Counted from the stretch's first letter, positions 6,833-14,173 are shown. The stretch: DNA of 14,400 bases from Castellaniella defragrans_A (GCF_040394755.1 NZ_JBEBRQ010000060.1); one strand, 5' to 3'. Notes: generated from the letters alone by a model not told the origin. Program-made: numbers and translations.

Positions 6833-7918
6833 TCATTGCCGGGGATAAGAACCGAGGATCTTGAAAAATGCGGCCTGCTGCTTGAGCTCGGAGAGCGCCT
6901 GGCTGACCGCCGCATCCTCGCGGTGGCCCAGCAAGTCGACATAGAAATAATATTCCCACTGTCCCGTGCGCGCCGGGCGCGACTCGAAACGCGTCATCGA
7001 GACCCCATGCGCGGCCAGGGGCGCAAGCATCTCGTAGACCGCACCGGCGCGATTGGGCACCGCGAGAATGATGCTGGTCTTGTCGCGGCCGGTGGGGCCG
7101 GCATCGGCAGGGCCGATCGCCAGGAACCGGGTCTGGTTCTGCGGATCGTCCTGGATGCCCGAGACGACGACGCTCAACCCCCAGGCCGCGGCCGCCGTAT
7201 CGCCGGCGATCGCCGCGCGCGATGCGTCCTCGGCCGCCAGGCGCGCCGCCTCGGCGTTGCTCGCCACCGGCAGGCGCTCGAGCCCGGGATGGTTGCGGCT
7301 GAGCCAGGCCTGGCACTGGGCCAGGGCCTGAGGGTGGCCCAGGACCTGACGCACACCCTCGAGACCGCCGGTCAGCGTCATCAGATTGTGATGGATGCGG
7401 ATCGTGCGCTCGCCCAGGACCTTGAGCGAGGAATTCAACAGCAGGTCGAGACTGCGGTTGACCGCGCCCTCGGTGGAATTCTCGACCGGCACGATACCGA
7501 CGTCGGCCTGCCCGGCCTCGACCGCGCGAAAAACCTCATCGAAGGATTCGCAGCGCAGGCCACCGATCGAATGGCCGAAATGCTCGTTGGCCGCCTGCTC
7601 GGAAAACGAACCCTGCGGCCCCAGATAAGCCACCGTCAAAGTGCTTTCGAGCCCGCGGCAGGTCGAGATGATCTGGTTCCAGACGGCCTGGATCGCCTCA
7701 TCGGAAACCGGGCCGGGATTGGCCTCCTGGAGGCGGCGCACGATCAGGGCCTCGCGCTCGGGCTTGAGGACCGGCCCGTCCGTATCGAAGGTCTTCTTGA
7801 CCTCGCCGACCTCGAGAGCCGTGCGCGCGCGCTCGTTGAGCAAGCCGAGGATCTGCTCGTCGAGCGCATCGATGCGCGCCCGCAAAGGCTCGAGCCGTGC
7901 CAGGAGCGCCTTATCCAT
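6833..7918 (-). CDS. pheA: Bifunctional chorismate mutase / prephenate dehydratase (P-protein)
   Basis: A protein of 361 residues with three parts. An AroQ-type chorismate mutase covers about 5-90 (LRARIDALDEQILGLLNERA, then KPEREALIVRRL). Prephenate dehydratase covers about 94-270, with VAYLGPQGSFSEQAA (96-110), GIVPVENSTEGAV (141-153) and NQTRFLAIG (261-269, catalytic Thr263). An ACT regulatory domain covers about 280-358, with NRAGAVYEML (289-298) and FESRP (311-315), the phenylalanine-binding ESRP motif. It converts chorismate via prephenate to phenylpyruvate. Feedback inhibition by phenylalanine is expected from the ACT domain. No leader peptide or attenuator precedes it, because the gene overlaps serC by 8 bases (ATGGATAA). 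Control is therefore probably at the enzyme level and at the gyrA-side promoter. Confidence 0.98.
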   Translation of the reverse strand: MDKALLARLEPLRARIDALDEQILGLLNERARTALEVGEVKKTFDTDGPVLKPEREALIVRRLQEANPGPVSDEAIQAVWNQIISTCRGLESTLTVAYLGPQGSFSEQAANEHFGHSIGGLRCESFDEVFRAVEAGQADVGIVPVENSTEGAVNRSLDLLLNSSLKVLGERTIRIHHNLMTLTGGLEGVRQVLGHPQALAQCQAWLSRNHPGLERLPVASNAEAARLAAEDASRAAIAGDTAAAAWGLSVVVSGIQDDPQNQTRFLAIGPADAGPTGRDKTSIILAVPNRAGAVYEMLAPLAAHGVSMTRFESRPARTGQWEYYFYVDLLGHREDAAVSQALSELKQQAAFFKILGSYPRQ

Positions 7919-9038
7919 GACGCCGCTCGAAATCGCGCATGAAATCGATCAGCGCCTGCACGCCCTCAAAGGGCATGGCGTTGTAGAGCGAGGCCCGCAT
8001 GCCGCCGACGCTCTTGTGGCCCTTGAGCGACAACAGCCCCGCCGCCTCGGATTCGGCGAGGAACGCGGCATTCAGCGCCTCGTCGCGCAGCACGAACGGC
8101 ACGTTCATGCGCGAACGGCAGCCGGGATGGATGCGATTGCGATAGAGCCCCGAACCGTCGATATATTCATACAAGGCGCGGGACTTGCGGTCGCTGGCGG
8201 CGTCCATCGCCGCGACCCCGCCCTGGCGCAGCAGCCACTTGAAGATCAGGCCGGCAATATAGATCGCATAGGTCGGCGGCGTGTTGAACATCGATTGCGC
8301 ACCCGCCACATTGGCATATTCAAATACCGAGGGGCAGACCGGCAGCGCGTGGCCCAGCAAATCCTTGCGCACGAAGGTCAGCGTGACGCCGGCCGGTCCC
8401 GCGTTCTTTTGGGCGCCGCCGTAGACCAGGCCCACCCGCGAGAAATCGACGGCGCGCGACAGGATGTCCGACGACATGTCCACGGCCAGGGGCACGTCCG
8501 GCGCCCCGAGCGCGGCCATGTCCGGCAATTCCGGCAGCTCGATCCCGCCGATCGTTTCATTGGCGCAAAGATGCAGATAGGCGGCATCCGGGCGCACGCG
8601 CCACTGCGCGGCGGGCGGCAGCCAGCACCAGGCCTCGTAATCCTGACCATCGATCCGGGCGGCGGACTCGGCCGTGGCGGCCACCGCGATATCGCCATAG
8701 CGGCGCGCCTCGTCACGGGACTTGCGCGCCCAATGACCGCTCAAGACATAATCTGCCCGGCCCAGGCCGTTCCTGCCGATCAGGTTCAGAGGCACGATGG
8801 CGTTCTGCGCCGAGGCGCCGCCCTGCATGAACAGAACCTCGAAATCGTCGGGCACCGCCAGCAGGGTCCGCAGGTCGGCCTCGGCCTCGTCGCGGATCCG
8901 GGTATAGTGCCGGCCGCGATGGCTCATTTCCATCACCGACATGCCGCTGCCCTGCCAGTCGGTCATCTCGGCGGCCGCCTGTTGCAGGACCTCGAGAGGC
9001 AGGGTCGAAGGACCCGCCGCAAAATTCCACGGGCGCAT
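7911..9038 (-). CDS. serC: Phosphoserine aminotransferase
   Basis: A protein of 375 residues from the ATG at 9038. It is a class V PLP aminotransferase making 3-phosphoserine (serine synthesis) and 4-phosphohydroxythreonine (pyridoxal phosphate synthesis). It begins RPWNFAAGPSTLP, the family N-terminus, then MSVMEMSHRG (about 33-42), LFMQGGASAQN (about 69-79), a YLHLCANETIGGIE region and VYGGAQKNAGPAG containing the PLP lysine (K211). A GTG directly before the ATG (9041) is an alternative start: GAGG lies 7 bases from the GTG and 10 from the ATG. With ATG the overlap with the gyrA stop is one base (TGATG), with GTG it is four (GTGA). PLP supply by this gene fits with the PLP enzyme HisC downstream. 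Confidence 0.97.
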   Translation of the reverse strand: MRPWNFAAGPSTLPLEVLQQAAAEMTDWQGSGMSVMEMSHRGRHYTRIRDEAEADLRTLLAVPDDFEVLFMQGGASAQNAIVPLNLIGRNGLGRADYVLSGHWARKSRDEARRYGDIAVAATAESAARIDGQDYEAWCWLPPAAQWRVRPDAAYLHLCANETIGGIELPELPDMAALGAPDVPLAVDMSSDILSRAVDFSRVGLVYGGAQKNAGPAGVTLTFVRKDLLGHALPVCPSVFEYANVAGAQSMFNTPPTYAIYIAGLIFKWLLRQGGVAAMDAASDRKSRALYEYIDGSGLYRNRIHPGCRSRMNVPFVLRDEALNAAFLAESEAAGLLSLKGHKSVGGMRASLYNAMPFEGVQALIDFMRDFERRHG

Positions 9039-11707
9039 CACGCATCATCCTCATTGTCTGCGTCCCGGGCCGGCGCCGGGCCGGCGCCGTCCACGCCATC
9101 GGGCTCAGGCCCCGCGCCCGCATCCTCGGCCTCGTCGGCATCGCTCTCGACGACCCGGCGCACGCCCGACAGCAGGCTGTCCTCGTCCACATTGATCAGG
9201 GTGACGCCCTGCGTCGCCCGGCCCATCTCGCGGATCTCGGAGACCCGCGTGCGCACCAGCACACCGGCCGTGGTGATGAGCATGATCTCATCCTCGGGCC
9301 GCACCAGCACCGCGCTGACCACCTTGCCATTGCGCGCGGAGGTCTGGATGGCGATCATGCCCTTGGTGCCGCGCCCGTGGCGCGTATATTCGACGATCGA
9401 GGTGCGCTTGCCATAGCCGTTTTCGGTCGCGGTCAGCACGCTCTGGGACTCGTCCCCGGCGACCAGCAGCGCGATCACCGTCTGCCCGTCCTCGAGCATC
9501 ATGCCGCGCACGCCGCGCGCCGCGCGTCCCATCGGGCGCACATCGTTCTCGTCGAAGCGCACGGCCTTGCCGGCATCCGAGAACAGCATCACATCGTGCT
9601 CGCCATCGGTCAGCTCGGCGCCGATCAGGAAATCGCCCTCGTCCAGTCCCACGGCGATGATCCCCGCCTTGCGCGGATTCGAGAAATCCGACAGCGGCGT
9701 CTTTTTCACCGTGCCCCGCGAGGTCGCCATGAAGACATACTGATCCTCGCTGAAGGCCTTGACCGACAGCACCACGGTGATGGTCTCGCCGTCGACCAGC
9801 GGGAACATATTGACGATGGGCCGTCCGCGCGAATTGCGCGAACCCTGCGGCACCTCCCAGACCTTGAGCCAGTACACCCGGCCTCGATCCGAGAAACACA
9901 GCAGATGGTCATGCGTATTGGCGATGAACAACTGGTCGATCCAGTCGTCCTCCTTGGTGGCGGCCGCCTGCTTGCCCCGGCCGCCGCGCTTCTGGGCCCG
10001 GTATTCGGACAGGGGCTGACTCTTGATGTAGCCGCTGCGCGACAAAGTCACCACCATGTCGGCCGGCGTGATGAGGTCCTCGGTTTCGAGCTCGGTGGCA
10101 TTGTGCTCGATCTCGGAACGGCGCTGGTCGCGCGCCGCAGTGGAAAATTCAGCCCGGATCGCCTGCAACTCGTCGCTGATGATGCTCGTGACGCGTTCAG
10201 GACGCGCCAGCACGTCGAGCAGATCGGCGATCGTATCCATGATCTCGCGGTACTCGCCCACGATCTTGTCCTGCTCGAGCCCGGTCAGGCGCTGCAGACG
10301 CATGTTCAGGATTTCCTGCGCCTGGACCTCGCTCAGGCGGTACAAGCCGTCGGCCTGCAGGCCGAAGTGAGCCTCCAGCCCCTCGGGCCGGTAGGCCGCC
10401 CGGCCGCCCGAAGCGATGTTCTCGTCGGCGCGCACCAGCATTTCGCGCACCAGCGAGGAATCCCAGCTGCGATCCATCAGGGCCTGACGGGCGACCGGCG
10501 GCGTGGGCGCGGCCTTGATGATGGCGATGAAATCGTCGATGTTGGCCAGCGCCACCGCCAGACCTTCGAGCACGTGGCCACGCTCGCGGGCCTTGCGCAA
10601 TTGATAGATGGTGCGCCGGGTCACCACCTCGCGGCGGTGCAGCAGGAAATACTCGACCATCTGCTTCAGGTTCAGCAGGCGGGGCTGGCCATCGACCAGC
10701 GCCACCATGTTCATACCGAAGGTTTCCTGGAGCTGCGTATTTTTATAGAGATTGTTCAGGACGACCTCGGGAACCTCGCCGCGCTTCAACTCGATCACCA
10801 GGCGCATGCCGTCCTTGTCCGACTCGTCGCGGATGTCGGAGATCCCCTCGATCTTTTTCTCGTTGACCAGTTCGGCGATGCGTTCCTGGAGGGATTTCTT
10901 GTTGACCTGATAGGGGATGGCATCGACCACGATGGCCTGGCGATGGCCGCGCTCCATGTCCTCGAAATGCACCTTGGCGCGCATCACCACCCGGCCGCGG
11001 CCGGTCCGGTACCCCTCGCGCACGCCGCTCATGCCGTAGATGATCCCGCCGGTGGGGAAATCGGGCGCCGGGATGCGCTCGATCAGCTCGTCGATCGAGC
11101 AGTCGGGATTGCGCAGACAGTACAGGCAACCCTCGACCACCTCGGACAGATTATGCGGCGGGATATTGGTCGCCATGCCCACCGCAATCCCGGCACTGCC
11201 ATTGACCAGCAGGTTAGGCAAACGCGAAGGCAGCAACAGGGGCTCTTGTTCGCTGCCGTCATAGTTGGGGCCGAAATCCACGGTTTCCTGGTCGATATCG
11301 GCCAGCAGTTCGTGGGCGATCTTGGCCAGGCGGATCTCGGTGTAACGCATCGCCGCGGCATTGTCGCCATCGACCGAGCCGAAATTGCCCTGCCCATCGA
11401 CCAGCATGTAGCGCAGGGAAAAATCCTGCGCCATGCGCACAATGGTGTCATACACGGCGGTATCGCCGTGGGGATGGTACTTACCGATGACGTCCCCGAC
11501 GATGCGGGCGGATTTCTTATAGGCCCGGTTCCAGTCGTTGTTCAGCTCGTGCATGGCAAACAGCACCCGCCGATGGACTGGTTTGAGGCCATCGCGCACA
11601 TCCGGCAGTGCGCGCCCCACGATCACGCTCATCGCATAATCGAGATAGCTGCGGCGCATTTCATCTTCGAGCGAGATGGGTAGCGTCTCTTTCGCAAAGG
11701 AGTCCAT
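9038..11707 (-). CDS. gyrA: DNA gyrase subunit A
   Basis: A protein of 889 residues (E. coli has 875), the DNA-breaking subunit of the A2B2 type II topoisomerase that adds negative supercoils. The N-terminal winged helix holds the quinolone-resistance region HPHGDTAVYDTIVRMAQ and the catalytic tyrosine in MRYTEIRLAKI (Y122). E. coli numbering applies without a gap: position 83 is Thr and 87 is Asp. The tower and coiled-coil exit gate follow, then the C-terminal beta-pinwheel, which opens with a GyrA box of the form QKRGGRG (572-578) in place of the common QRRGGKG. The end is an acidic, low-complexity tail (EDAGAGPEPDGVDGAGPAP, ending NEDDA). The ATG at 11707 matches the family start; the ribosome binding site is weak. 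It is the first gene of the minus-strand operon. Confidence 0.98.
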   Translation of the reverse strand: MDSFAKETLPISLEDEMRRSYLDYAMSVIVGRALPDVRDGLKPVHRRVLFAMHELNNDWNRAYKKSARIVGDVIGKYHPHGDTAVYDTIVRMAQDFSLRYMLVDGQGNFGSVDGDNAAAMRYTEIRLAKIAHELLADIDQETVDFGPNYDGSEQEPLLLPSRLPNLLVNGSAGIAVGMATNIPPHNLSEVVEGCLYCLRNPDCSIDELIERIPAPDFPTGGIIYGMSGVREGYRTGRGRVVMRAKVHFEDMERGHRQAIVVDAIPYQVNKKSLQERIAELVNEKKIEGISDIRDESDKDGMRLVIELKRGEVPEVVLNNLYKNTQLQETFGMNMVALVDGQPRLLNLKQMVEYFLLHRREVVTRRTIYQLRKARERGHVLEGLAVALANIDDFIAIIKAAPTPPVARQALMDRSWDSSLVREMLVRADENIASGGRAAYRPEGLEAHFGLQADGLYRLSEVQAQEILNMRLQRLTGLEQDKIVGEYREIMDTIADLLDVLARPERVTSIISDELQAIRAEFSTAARDQRRSEIEHNATELETEDLITPADMVVTLSRSGYIKSQPLSEYRAQKRGGRGKQAAATKEDDWIDQLFIANTHDHLLCFSDRGRVYWLKVWEVPQGSRNSRGRPIVNMFPLVDGETITVVLSVKAFSEDQYVFMATSRGTVKKTPLSDFSNPRKAGIIAVGLDEGDFLIGAELTDGEHDVMLFSDAGKAVRFDENDVRPMGRAARGVRGMMLEDGQTVIALLVAGDESQSVLTATENGYGKRTSIVEYTRHGRGTKGMIAIQTSARNGKVVSAVLVRPEDEIMLITTAGVLVRTRVSEIREMGRATQGVTLINVDEDSLLSGVRRVVESDADEAEDAGAGPEPDGVDGAGPAPARDADNEDDA

Positions 11708-11761
11708 GGTGTATCCGAGACCTTCTGGCGTAAATAATTACCGATGACGGGCCAATCGTAA

Positions 11762-11770
11762 ATTCTAACA
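11762..11770 (-). promoter_or_regulatory. Extended -10 promoter element for gyrA operon
   Basis: The minus strand reads TGT-TAGAAT: a 5-of-6 match to TATAAT preceded by the TGn extension, which can stand in for a -35. No good -35 is present at 16-18 bases. A start near 11755 would give a leader of about 48 bases before the gyrA ATG. A weaker alternative is TTTACG, then 17 bases, then AATTAT closer to the gene. Confidence 0.45.
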
Positions 11771-12014
11771 TTGACAGCCCTCCCTCCCATTCAGAGCCAC
11801 TCCAGGCACCCGCCGACGGCGGCCCCAGGCCCGCCAATCCCGCCGACGCCCTGTCGTTGCAAAAACCCAACAACAATCCGGCCGGCGAAGACAAAATTCT
11901 CCGATCTGGGCCAATATGCCCGCCATGACTTAACTCAGGCTAGAAAAATGCCTTAAGATTTCGGCTAACACGCATAGAAACCCAGCGCAAATTCTGAGTA
12001 TCCAAACAGGACAT

Positions 12015-12023
12015 TGCTATACT
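12015..12023 (+). promoter_or_regulatory. Extended -10 promoter element for ompA
   Basis: The sequence reads TGC-TATACT: a 5-of-6 -10 hexamer with the TGn extension. The -35 side is poor (TGAGTA at 17 bases). Transcription from about 12030 would give a leader of about 68 bases, which fits a highly expressed outer-membrane protein gene. Confidence 0.55.
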
Positions 12024-12097
12024 GGAAGCGTTTAATCGGTATGCGGCGGGGGTTCGCTGCGGTCACTTTCAAGCATCATGCTCAAATGAGGAGAAAC

Positions 12098-12670
12098 ATG
12101 AACAAACCCTCCAAAATCGCTATTGGACTCGCCATCGCTGCCATGTCGGTCGTCGGTTCGGCTTCCGCCAGCGACAACTGGACGAACGTTGACGGCAATG
12201 TCTGGAAAGACGCGAGCGGCGAAAATTGCTGGCGCGATGCGTTCTGGACTCCGGCCACTGCCGCCAACGCGGAATGCGGTCTGCCCGTTGCCCAAGGCAC
12301 CGTGGTCGCCCCGACCGCCAGCAAGGTCGTCCTGAACGCCGACACTTTCTTCGACTTCGACAAGTCCACCATCAAGCCCGAAGGCCGTCAAGTTCTGGAT
12401 CAGGTCGCTGCGCAAGCCGAGTCCATCAATCTGGAAACGGTGATCGCCACCGGCCACACCGACTCGATCGGCACCGAGGCCTACAACCAAGGCCTGTCCG
12501 AGCGTCGTGCCGCCGCGGTCAAGCAATACCTGCTCAGCAAGGGCATCCCGGCCGACCGTATCTACACCGAAGGCAAGGGCGAACTCCAACCCATCGCCTC
12601 CAACTCGACGCGTGAAGGCCGCGCCCAGAACCGTCGCGTGGAAATCGAAATCGTCGGCACCCGCAAGTAA
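12098..12670 (+). CDS. ompA: OmpA family outer-membrane/peptidoglycan-associated protein
   Basis: A protein of 190 residues. The signal peptide covers residues 1-24 (basic MNKPSK, hydrophobic core, ASA at 22-24), with cleavage likely before SDNW. A short linker of about 50 residues (25-75) has two cysteines, C44 and C60, and the motif CWRDAFWTPAT. The OmpA C-terminal domain spans about 77-188, with FFDFDKSTIKPEG (84-96), GHTDSIGTEAYNQGLSERRA (119-138) and NRRVEIEIVG (178-187). D122 and R137 match the pair that binds diaminopimelate of peptidoglycan in E. coli OmpA. There is no eight-stranded barrel, so this is the short Bordetella-type OmpA. The ATG at 12098 has AGGAG 4 bases upstream and directly precedes the signal peptide; the frame is open upstream to 12014 but unrelated. 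It has its own promoter and terminator. Confidence 0.96.
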   Translation: MNKPSKIAIGLAIAAMSVVGSASASDNWTNVDGNVWKDASGENCWRDAFWTPATAANAECGLPVAQGTVVAPTASKVVLNADTFFDFDKSTIKPEGRQVLDQVAAQAESINLETVIATGHTDSIGTEAYNQGLSERRAAAVKQYLLSKGIPADRIYTEGKGELQPIASNSTREGRAQNRRVEIEIVGTRK

Positions 12671-12694
12671 TCCTTGCCAGTCGCCGCAGTGCCT

Positions 12695-12713
12695 GCCGGA
12701 CCATAGGTCCGGC
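12695..12713 (+). repeat. Hairpin after ompA without T-run
   Basis: An 8-bp perfect inverted repeat, GCCGGACC-ATA-GGTCCGGC, extendable by a G-T and a C-G pair. It lies between the ompA stop and the terminator. It may protect the 3' end of the abundant ompA mRNA; that role is an inference. Confidence 0.5.
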
Positions 12714-12715
12714 GG

Positions 12716-12721
12716 TACAAT
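12716..12721 (+). promoter_or_regulatory. Possible -10 element for ubiG
   Basis: TACAAT (5 of 6) lies between the two hairpins. It has no recognisable -35 at 16-18 bases and no TGn. Transcription from it would begin inside the ompA terminator stem, so the ubiG transcript would carry only part of that hairpin. Support is weak. Confidence 0.25.
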
Positions 12722-12752
12722 AAGGGCTCCGTTCAAACGGAGCCCTTTTTTT
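12722..12752 (+). terminator. Intrinsic terminator after ompA
   Basis: AAGGGCTCCGT (12722-12732) pairs perfectly with ACGGAGCCCTT (12737-12747) around a 4-base loop. A run of seven T (12746-12752) follows the GC part of the stem. This is a strong factor-independent terminator. It ends immediately before the ubiG ribosome binding site, so ubiG needs read-through or its own promoter. Confidence 0.92.
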
Positions 12753-12767
12753 GGAGTCCCCCCCGCC

Positions 12768-13475
12768 ATGCAGACCACCAACGCCGATCCGGCCGAACTC
12801 GAAAAATTCAGCGCCCTGGCCTCGACCTGGTGGGATCCCAATGGCGAGCTGAAGACCCTGCACGACATCAATCCCCTGCGGCTGGACTGGATCCGCGAAC
12901 AGGCGGGCGCGCTGGATGGCCTGCGCATCCTGGACGTAGGCTGCGGCGCCGGCCTGCTGGCCGAGGCCATGGCTGCCGAGGGCGCCACGGTCACTGGCAT
13001 CGACCTCGCCCAGGAATCCCTGCAGGTCGCCAGGCTGCATGGCCTCGAAACCGGTATCAAAGCCGAGTACCAACAGGCCAGCCCCGAGGCGCATGCCGCC
13101 GATCATTCTGGGGAATACGACCTGGTGACCTGCATGGAACTGCTCGAGCACGTGCCCGATCCGGCCTCGGTCGTAAAGGCCTGCGCCGCCCTGGTGCGCC
13201 CAGGCGGCCTGGTGTGTTTTTCGACGTTGAACCGCAACCCCAAGGCATTCCTGCTGGCCATCGTCGGCGCCGAATATCTGCTGCGCATGCTGCCGCGCGG
13301 CACCCACGACTACGAACACTTCATCAAGCCCAGCGAGCTGGCGGCCGCCGCGCGTGCCGCCGGACTCGAAACCACCGCCCTGGCGGGCCTGGAATACAAT
13401 CCCCTCGCCCGGCACTACCGGATGACGCGCAACACCAGCGTCAACTACATGATGGCCGCCCGACGCCCGGATTGA
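12768..13475 (+). CDS. ubiG: Ubiquinone biosynthesis O-methyltransferase UbiG
   Basis: A protein of 235 residues, close to the E. coli length of 240. It is a class I SAM-dependent methyltransferase that performs both O-methylations in ubiquinone synthesis. The family N-terminus ELEKFSALASTWWDP (10-24) is followed by HDINPLRLDWI (32-42). The SAM motif I is ILDVGCGAGLLAE (54-66), with GIDLAQESL after it. The post-motif region is VTCMELLEHVPDP. Near the C-terminus are FSTLNRNPKAFLLAIVGAEY and PRGTHDYEHFIKPSEL, both typical of UbiG. The ATG at 12768 is the family start. Its nearest Shine-Dalgarno sequence, GGAG at 12753-12756, is 11 bases away, longer than usual, and a run of seven C fills most of the gap. 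Five bases separate its stop from the next gene, so the two are co-transcribed. Confidence 0.97.
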   Translation: MQTTNADPAELEKFSALASTWWDPNGELKTLHDINPLRLDWIREQAGALDGLRILDVGCGAGLLAEAMAAEGATVTGIDLAQESLQVARLHGLETGIKAEYQQASPEAHAADHSGEYDLVTCMELLEHVPDPASVVKACAALVRPGGLVCFSTLNRNPKAFLLAIVGAEYLLRMLPRGTHDYEHFIKPSELAAAARAAGLETTALAGLEYNPLARHYRMTRNTSVNYMMAARRPD

Positions 13476-13480
13476 CCGCC

Positions 13481-14173
13481 ATGGGAAACCTGGTCCTGTT
13501 CGATTTCGACGGCACCCTGGCCGATACCGCCCCGGATCTGGCGGCGGCGGCCAATAAACAACGCGCCCACCGCGGCCTGCCGCCCCTGCCCTACGAAATC
13601 CTGCGACCCTATGCGTCGCACGGCGCGCGCGGCCTGCTGAAAGTCTCTCTTGACCTACAGCCCGGTGACCCCGACTACGAAACCTGCCGCCTGCGTTTCC
13701 TCGACGACTACGCCCAGGATATCGCCGTGCACACCCGGCTGTTTCCCGGCATCTCCGAATTGCTCGACGAACTTGTCCGCCACGATTACGCTTGGGGGAT
13801 CGTGACCAACAAGGCCGAATATCTCGCCCGGCCGATCATTCAGCACCTTGGAATCGAAGCTCGCTGCACGATCACGGTCGGCGGGGACACCACCCCACAC
13901 AGCAAGCCGCACCCCGAGCCCCTGCTGTACGCCGCCCGGCAGACGGGCTGCGTTCCAGCCCAGTGTATCTACATCGGCGACGACGAACGCGACATCCTGG
14001 CAGGCAAGGCTGCCGGCATGGCCACTGTCGCTGCCGCCTATGGCTATTGCTCACTCACAGACCCAGCCTCCTGGCAAGCGGACGCCATTGCCAACCAGAC
14101 CCCCGATCTCTGGCCTATCATCCGGCGCTGGTCGGCATCTACCGCCCAGATCGCACAACAACGCACCCCGTGA
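13481..14173 (+). CDS. gph: HAD-superfamily phosphatase, Gph/MupP type (probably N-acetylmuramic acid 6-phosphate phosphatase)
   Basis: A protein of 230 residues with all four HAD motifs. Motif I is LFDFDGTLADT (6-16), with nucleophile D8 and general acid D10. Motif II is GIVTNK (106-111, T109). Motif III is the lysine in SKPHPEPLL (K152). Motif IV is YIGDDERDILAGKAAG (164-179, D167 and D171). A helical cap lies between motifs I and II. Automatic annotation would usually say phosphoglycolate phosphatase. In Pseudomonas, however, the phosphatase beside ubiG near gyrA-serC-pheA is MupP, which dephosphorylates N-acetylmuramic acid 6-phosphate in cell-wall recycling. The HGARGLL stretch, VHTRLFPG, SKPHPEPLL and GDDERDI also resemble MupP as remembered. 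The substrate is thus an inference. It starts 5 bases after ubiG. Confidence 0.9.
   Translation: MGNLVLFDFDGTLADTAPDLAAAANKQRAHRGLPPLPYEILRPYASHGARGLLKVSLDLQPGDPDYETCRLRFLDDYAQDIAVHTRLFPGISELLDELVRHDYAWGIVTNKAEYLARPIIQHLGIEARCTITVGGDTTPHSKPHPEPLLYAARQTGCVPAQCIYIGDDERDILAGKAAGMATVAAAYGYCSLTDPASWQADAIANQTPDLWPIIRRWSASTAQIAQQRTP

Larger units (their letters stand above)
11708..12097. promoter_or_regulatory. Divergent gyrA/ompA intergenic region
   Basis: The 390 bases between two outward-facing genes hold no ORF that resembles a protein. The region is clearly AT-richer at its two ends than the coding DNA and GC-rich in the middle. It contains an extended -10 facing gyrA and another facing ompA. 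There is a 13-base palindrome CCGCC-GAC-GGCGG at 11810-11822. An imperfect hairpin at 11929-11957 pairs CTTAA/TTAAG and AGGC/GCCT around a 3-base bulge. No known operator was recognised. Confidence 0.7.

Noticed and set aside
5783..7942. Open frame of 719 codons on the plus strand, antisense to hisC and pheA
   Set aside because: It lies wholly opposite two genes with full motif sets. Long antisense frames are expected in GC-rich DNA with strong third-position bias, and the translation is rich in R, H, G and A with no recognisable domain.
9377..11683. Open frame of 768 codons on the plus strand, antisense to gyrA
   Set aside because: Same effect: it mirrors gyrA codon bias, has low-complexity H/D/R/A-rich composition, and shows no ribosome binding site or family motif.
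11771..11776. Perfect TTGACA on the plus strand upstream of ompA
   Set aside because: No -10-like hexamer follows at 15-19 bases, and it is more than 200 bases from ompA. It also sits beside the gyrA -10 on the other strand. Probably chance.
11661..11956. Short open frames (61-77 codons) on both strands in the gyrA-ompA gap
   Set aside because: No ribosome binding site, low-complexity P/R/S composition; one runs into the gyrA start on its coding strand.
12032..13415. Minus-strand open frames of about 290-340 codons opposite ompA and ubiG
   Set aside because: Shadows of ompA and ubiG, both of which are confirmed by motifs, start sites and terminator.
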